Below the pieces are notes generated by a model, which worked only from the letters and a program-made list of their open reading frames with translations, made no database searches and had not been told where the DNA came from. The position numbers were made by a program, and so were the translations under genes. Below are positions 1-64,000 of a stretch of DNA of 64,000 bases, piece after piece. This stretch comes from Apostichopus japonicus (Eukaryota > Echinodermata > Holothuroidea > Aspidochirotida > Stichopodidae). The DNA is taken from the NCBI RefSeq assembly GCF_037975245.1, contig NC_092570.1, positions 5,767,001 to 5,831,000 of the forward strand, in the 5' to 3' direction. Numbering within the stretch: position 1 is the stretch's first letter; every line of letters starts with the position of its first letter.

Positions 1-394
1 TTCATTAATCCTTTTCAAACTCTCTGGTTTCTTCTTAGTTATATAAAACCTATCAATCAATCGGTCGCTTACATATAATCAATGCAATCGTTTTGTTTTT
101 GTATATATTGCGTTAATCGACGTTACCAGTCTCAAACAACTCTATGAGGATAAAACCATACAAAGAAAATAAAATTGAAACTGAAAACCAGAGGTCACAC
201 TTTATAGTTTCGATGAATTAATGTTCATGTGATTAAAAGAAGAAAAAATTATGAAATATGCAACAGTTGGACAGAGCAGAGCAATTAATTCCACTAGATC
301 CTTCCGGTCACTTCATTAAGAGTGCTGCAGCTAATTAGGGTGACGGGACAGAAACGTTGAGATGTCCTATTGTTTTAAACATCATCGAACCAAC

Positions 395-60049
<59,655 letters not shown>

Positions 60050-61429
60050 GATATGATAGTGAAAGTTCCGTGCTTTCTTTCGCCAACAATTAAAATGTCT
60101 AAACGAAATGGCCGAAACAGCTGCTCTCGGAAAACTTGCAGACTTCAACTATTGCACACAGAATATTGCGAAGGAAAGATTTGATCTTTTCTTTAAACCA
60201 CAAACTTAAGAAGTCATGGTCACTTCTAAGTAACACCCTGCAGTAAACTTGAAGTTTTCCGTCCGACCAAGGTAAAACCTGAATCAGGATCTTCACTTGA
60301 AAAGTGGAAGGGCACGGCGATCTTGCTACACGAAGACTCTCCTATAAACGTCTCTTGTTCACCACCTCTCTTTCGTAGGACAGCTATAGCATGTCATGTG
60401 CGTGATGAAATCGGGACTTCATGGAATATTTTCTTCCTAACGATAAAACAAACTCCTCTTCGTATCTACGAATGTAACCTACGCCCTGAGTTTGAGTGAC
60501 ACAAGCTATCATCAAGTTGATAAGGGCGCAACAATCATTCGCTTCTGAACCGTGAGATATCGTGTGTTACAATACCTGTGGCATATGACACTTGTACTGT
60601 GACGAGTGGTGGTGCTACACTGCTGTTATAACCATATCGCCTCGAATCCACCACTACCAAAATTTCAAGTAAACATGTTGGTGCTTCATGTCAAATTGAT
60701 TACACAAAAACGGCTATCTTTTCCAGCTCGAACCGACGACACATCCGTTGGATATATTTCATATCGGGTTGGTATCAGGCTACACACGTACATGAACATT
60801 TCAGTGTAGGCAGGAAGTAATACAGAAACCCCTGCATCCTTGTCAACGATAAAGCTTGTAACTATCCCATGTGAGCTTACGCCGCTATCACCATGAACAA
60901 CGACCATGGGTACATCGTGTTTTATTACTCGATTGATAAACAAAATTTCGAACTTGTGCACGGTTGACCCGCGACTGGGACCGTCGCAGCTGATGGGTGA
61001 ACTCCCTGCAGGTATATAGGCCTATGCGGTTCGATATCGTAAACTTATTTTGCACAGTGCACCAGCAAGTGCGCAGCGTATATGAAGCATCGCAACGAAT
61101 TTCCTGAAAAACTGCCAAAATAATTTGAACGGTTGGCTGAGTAATTCTGCAGGTAGTTACTTGTTTGCTTAGCATATTATCAAGGATTCAAGGGGGAAGG
61201 AGGGAATAAAAACCAAGTTTCAGCCATAGGGCAGAATTTCTGCTTTATGGTTTCAGCTAAATTGTCATGATGACGTCAGTATACCTTGTTGACAGACGCC
61301 TTGATAGCATTTCAGCAGGTTTTAGAAACATGTATTTCAACCACACTCAGCCACAATTGTAATAGGATGTTTTTTTTAACTAATAGAAAGTGCTGAAAAG
61401 GTTCCAGTTATTTTTCTAACCAATGTATT
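60050..61429. other. Region upstream of the start codon
   Basis: The 5' UTR and promoter of the minus-strand gene should lie here, but I see no clear TATA box or other core element. No recognisable gene on either strand; open frames are short and without family signatures. Confidence 0.4.
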
Positions 61430-61712
61430 CAGGCACGCAGCCAGGAATTTGCCAAGGGAGGGGCGAACCTGTTGGCAAACTATCAGAGCCGTAGTTTTTG
61501 CATTGAAAACTATCTAAGCGTAGCGCCACTATGATAATGCTACGCGTACAAGAAAAATTTGGCTGAAAATGCCTCCCAGATCGCTGGAAATGGCACTTCC
61601 CAGGCTATAAGTTGCATCTAGCTTGAAATTACTAGCGATATCATAAGAACATACAAACAAAAATGCTCAAGGGGGGGGGGGTCGCCCCTTCGCCCCCTTC
61701 GCTACGCGCCTA
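61430..61712. mobile_element. hAT-like non-autonomous element with imperfect 8-bp target duplication
   Basis: CAGGCACGCAGCCAGG ... CTTCGCTACGCGCCTA are diverged inverted ends. Flanks AATGTATT and AATATATT agree at 7 of 8 positions. Confidence 0.65.
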
Positions 61713-62275
61713 AATATATTTCAGCAACAGGATCACTTTAAACGGGGGCGTCAATCCCAACTGAAAAGTGGGGTACGTAAATTGGCTGAACATGATAAAA
61801 CTGAAGAAGTGTGTGCGACCGCCTTGACGCAAATCCTTTACCGGTGGGTCCAGGGGCCGCCTTGGGTAACCCTGATGGGGTCCAGGGGCGAAGCCCCGGC
61901 GGGGACCTATAGGAGCGGATTCACATCTATACATCTTCAAGTTCGCTTCTGTTTGATCCCTGAGTTGATTATGTCAGTCATAAACATATTTCAACAATAG
62001 TCACATCTGACAAGAGATCGATTAAATCAAGAAAAACTGATGTATTTAACATCCGGGTGTAACTAAGGGCCTTTATCATGATTAATACAATTGAAACCAA
62101 AAACGGAAACATTCTCAAACTTATCACACACGCACAAAATCATCTTGCTATACAGATGTTTACAACATGCACACATATGGTATCATACGTAGGCCTACTG
62201 TTAAAAAGCACTGTTGGGTATCTGGGCACATTCACTTTATCGGAAACACTGAAACCTAAAAAATAAAGATACTTC

Positions 62276-62520
62276 AGGGCCGTAGGCTGGGTAGAATCTC
62301 TATGGGAGAGTTGAGGGACATCGAAAACATGTATTACTTAGTGATGCTTTTTTGGATATGCGTATATACCAGGGCCTTTCTTAAGAAATATTTAATCGGT
62401 GGGCCATTTCCCCATAGGGACCATGACGTACACTATCAAAGCGGAGCGCCACCAGTTGGTGGTTAGCCTCCCACATTGCCGGAAATGGCACTTCTCAGGC
62501 ATTGTTAGTTGTATCTAAAC
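62276..62520. mobile_element. Decayed relative of the nested hAT-like element
   Basis: Begins CAGGGCCGTAGGCTGG and contains AAAGCGGAGCGCCACCAG and CCGGAAATGGCACTTC, shared with 56306-56848 and 61430-61712. No right end recognised. Confidence 0.5.
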
Positions 62521-63162
62521 ATTCTTGAGACCCTCATGTTTTAGAAATTTAGATAAGGCAGGTTAATTAGGAAAAGTTTATACGGTACAATCACTTTGTA
62601 GAAAAATAGGACTTCACGGTAGATTACACTATAAGCTCTGCTTTATTCAGTCAGTATTCTACAAGTAATTGAATATATAATGCACGCTAGCCGCCATAAG
62701 GCATTCTCATGGTAGCCATAGCCTATAAAAGAAGAGGGGAAGACAAATAAGTAGGTGTAAATGTTCGGGTTGTGTTAACATTATTTGCTTTACATGCCAA
62801 AAAGGGCCCAAACGGGAGGTGGGGATTGGGGAAGGTGGGGTGAGCTGAAGTGGCCGGGCCGTGTAGGGGACTGTGCCTCAATATTCTTAGTTAAAATATT
62901 GGGGCACTGATATATAGGGGCTAACAATGAAACTGATAGGCCCTATATAACACATATAGACGTAATGCACATAATTTATGAGCCGTAGTTTCACATTAGA
63001 CTGCTACAATGTTCACGCAGACTAATTCTTCGGAGCTCTCTACATTATTGTTATTCTAACAAAACACATGAAAGCCAAACAAACGCAAGGTGATTGCTTC
63101 CGCGATCGTGCATATACGTGATGAGCGGCCTATTGCATGGCTACTGTAAGATCATGTGTATC

Positions 63163-63391
63163 CAAGGGCGTAGGAACCGGGGGGGCGCCAGCCCCCCCCC
63201 AGTGAAAAACATGGAGGGGCGGAGTATCATTCCGCCCCCCCCCCCCGCTTCGCAAGTCAAAAAACCCCTTTTTCATTTCCAAATGAGAAAAAAAATCTCA
63301 TTTGGAGCACCAAATTGCATCTAAGGCCAGGTGAAAATGCAAAATTATATACAAAATGGAGTGGGTGGGTTTAAGTGTGCTATATTGCACA
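63163..63391 (+). mobile_element. hAT-like MITE, truncated copy 4
   Basis: CAAGGGCGTAGGAACC followed by about 215 bp matching 23545-23770, then an abrupt break at TATATTGCAC. Confidence 0.75.
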
Positions 63392-63587
63392 CTACTGACT
63401 ATATTTATCATCAGTTATTTTTACGACGCTTAAGCGACCTCAAATGTGGTAGTTATGGATTACATCTTATACCTCGGGTGGCTTCCAGTTCAACATTTTA
63501 ACTCAAATTGGGAATCTTTCCAATTTAGAAAGTCATTTCAGATAGGAAAACCGTAGATTGCTCTTGGATGAAAAACCCACCTTACTA

Positions 63588-63680
63588 AAACCTGGCCGGA
63601 TATCGAACCAGGAACCTCCCGATTGCTTAGCCTCATTGCTTCAAATGCCACCGCCTTTATCCACTCGGCCACAGCACCGG
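63588..63680 (-). mobile_element. tRNA-Ser-like sequence, probable SINE head or relic
   Basis: On the minus strand GCTGTGGCCGAGTGGATAAA (A box, as in tRNA-Ser), a TTTGAAG loop (anticodon would be TGA) and GGTTCCTGGTTCGATATCC (B box). A long variable-arm region is present. The acceptor stem is not well paired, so a working tRNA gene is doubtful. Confidence 0.45.
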
Positions 63681-64000
63681 TGTAATGACTAATGACATCA
63701 GGTGATATGACACGAATATTTCGCTAATAACTAACTGAAATAGCACATAGGCCTGCTGTCCAGACGTTCACATTATCGTGGGCTTACTTTCATTTAGGGA
63801 GTGAAAATCTCTGTGGGCAGCTCACCCCCCCCCCCCCCCCGCAAGATACGGCTTGGCATAAGATAAGTCACAAATAACTTATTTTGTGAAAAAAATTGAC
63901 ATAACTACTAAACTAGAACTTGAGGTATCATGACATGTTTATATAACAACATGACTAGCAGCTTAGCACCCATGCCTAGCAGATAGCATCAGTCGTGTAT

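Noticed and set aside
60050-60148. Upstream in-frame ATG at 60148 as the true start
   Set aside because: It would put 33 basic residues before the signal peptide; the ATG at 60049 has a good context and gives a standard secretory start.
63588-63680. Functional tRNA-Ser(TGA) gene
   Set aside because: Head is tRNA-Ser-like, but the acceptor stem pairing is poor; treated as SINE or relic.

Overview
This window is animal genomic DNA: AT-rich, short exons with GT-AG borders, many interspersed and tandem repeats, and no bacterial-style gene packing. The module mix (CCP/sushi, HYR, LDL-receptor YWTD propellers, EGF, WAP, GCC2/GCC3) and the repeats (non-LTR retrotransposon tails, tRNA-derived SINEs, hAT-like and TTAA-target MITEs) suggest a marine invertebrate deuterostome. 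An echinoderm is my best guess, but nothing here proves the taxon.

One gene fills almost the whole window on the minus strand. I assembled it by hand as 43 coding exons from a start codon at 60049 down to about position 395, where it runs on off the left edge. The exons sum to 7612 nt (about 2537 residues), and every exon border keeps the reading frame. Order from the N-terminus: signal peptide (60.0 kb); WAP four-disulfide core (53.1-53.3 kb); three YWTD six-bladed propellers, each followed by an EGF module (51.5-25.8 kb); then CCP-CCP-CCP-HYR three times (24.9-13.4 kb); CCP-CCP-HYR-HYR-CCP (13.0-8.2 kb); a proline/glutamine-rich linker and a four-exon spacer (8.1-4.0 kb); two GCC2/GCC3 cysteine modules (2.6-1.8 kb); and a probable Thr-rich mucin-like linker (0.5-0.4 kb). 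The HYR-HYR-CCP-spacer-GCC part has the order known from SVEP1 (polydom), while the N-terminal half looks like an LRP5/6-type ectodomain. I know of no vertebrate protein with this combination. It should be a very large secreted or cell-surface adhesion, matrix or ligand-binding protein; no transmembrane segment is seen before the window ends.

Exon phases record its history. Almost all module borders are phase 1-1. Inside the propellers the exon lengths and phases line up between copies, so the propellers arose by tandem duplication followed by loss of single introns. The CCP3-HYR block was multiplied in the same way.

The introns are full of repeats: hAT-like MITEs with perfect 8-bp target duplications, a nested hAT-like pair, a TTAA-target MITE family, a small family with 6-bp target duplications, a MITE tied to CA/TG microsatellites, three truncated LINE tails, tRNA-derived SINEs, (TA)n tracts and several minisatellites (15, 27, 39, 53, 62 and 96 bp). 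One minisatellite-like array at 0.95-1.49 kb is made of decayed copies of part of a GCC exon and its flanking intron. The region 60.05-64.0 kb, upstream of the start codon, holds no gene I can recognise, only repeats.
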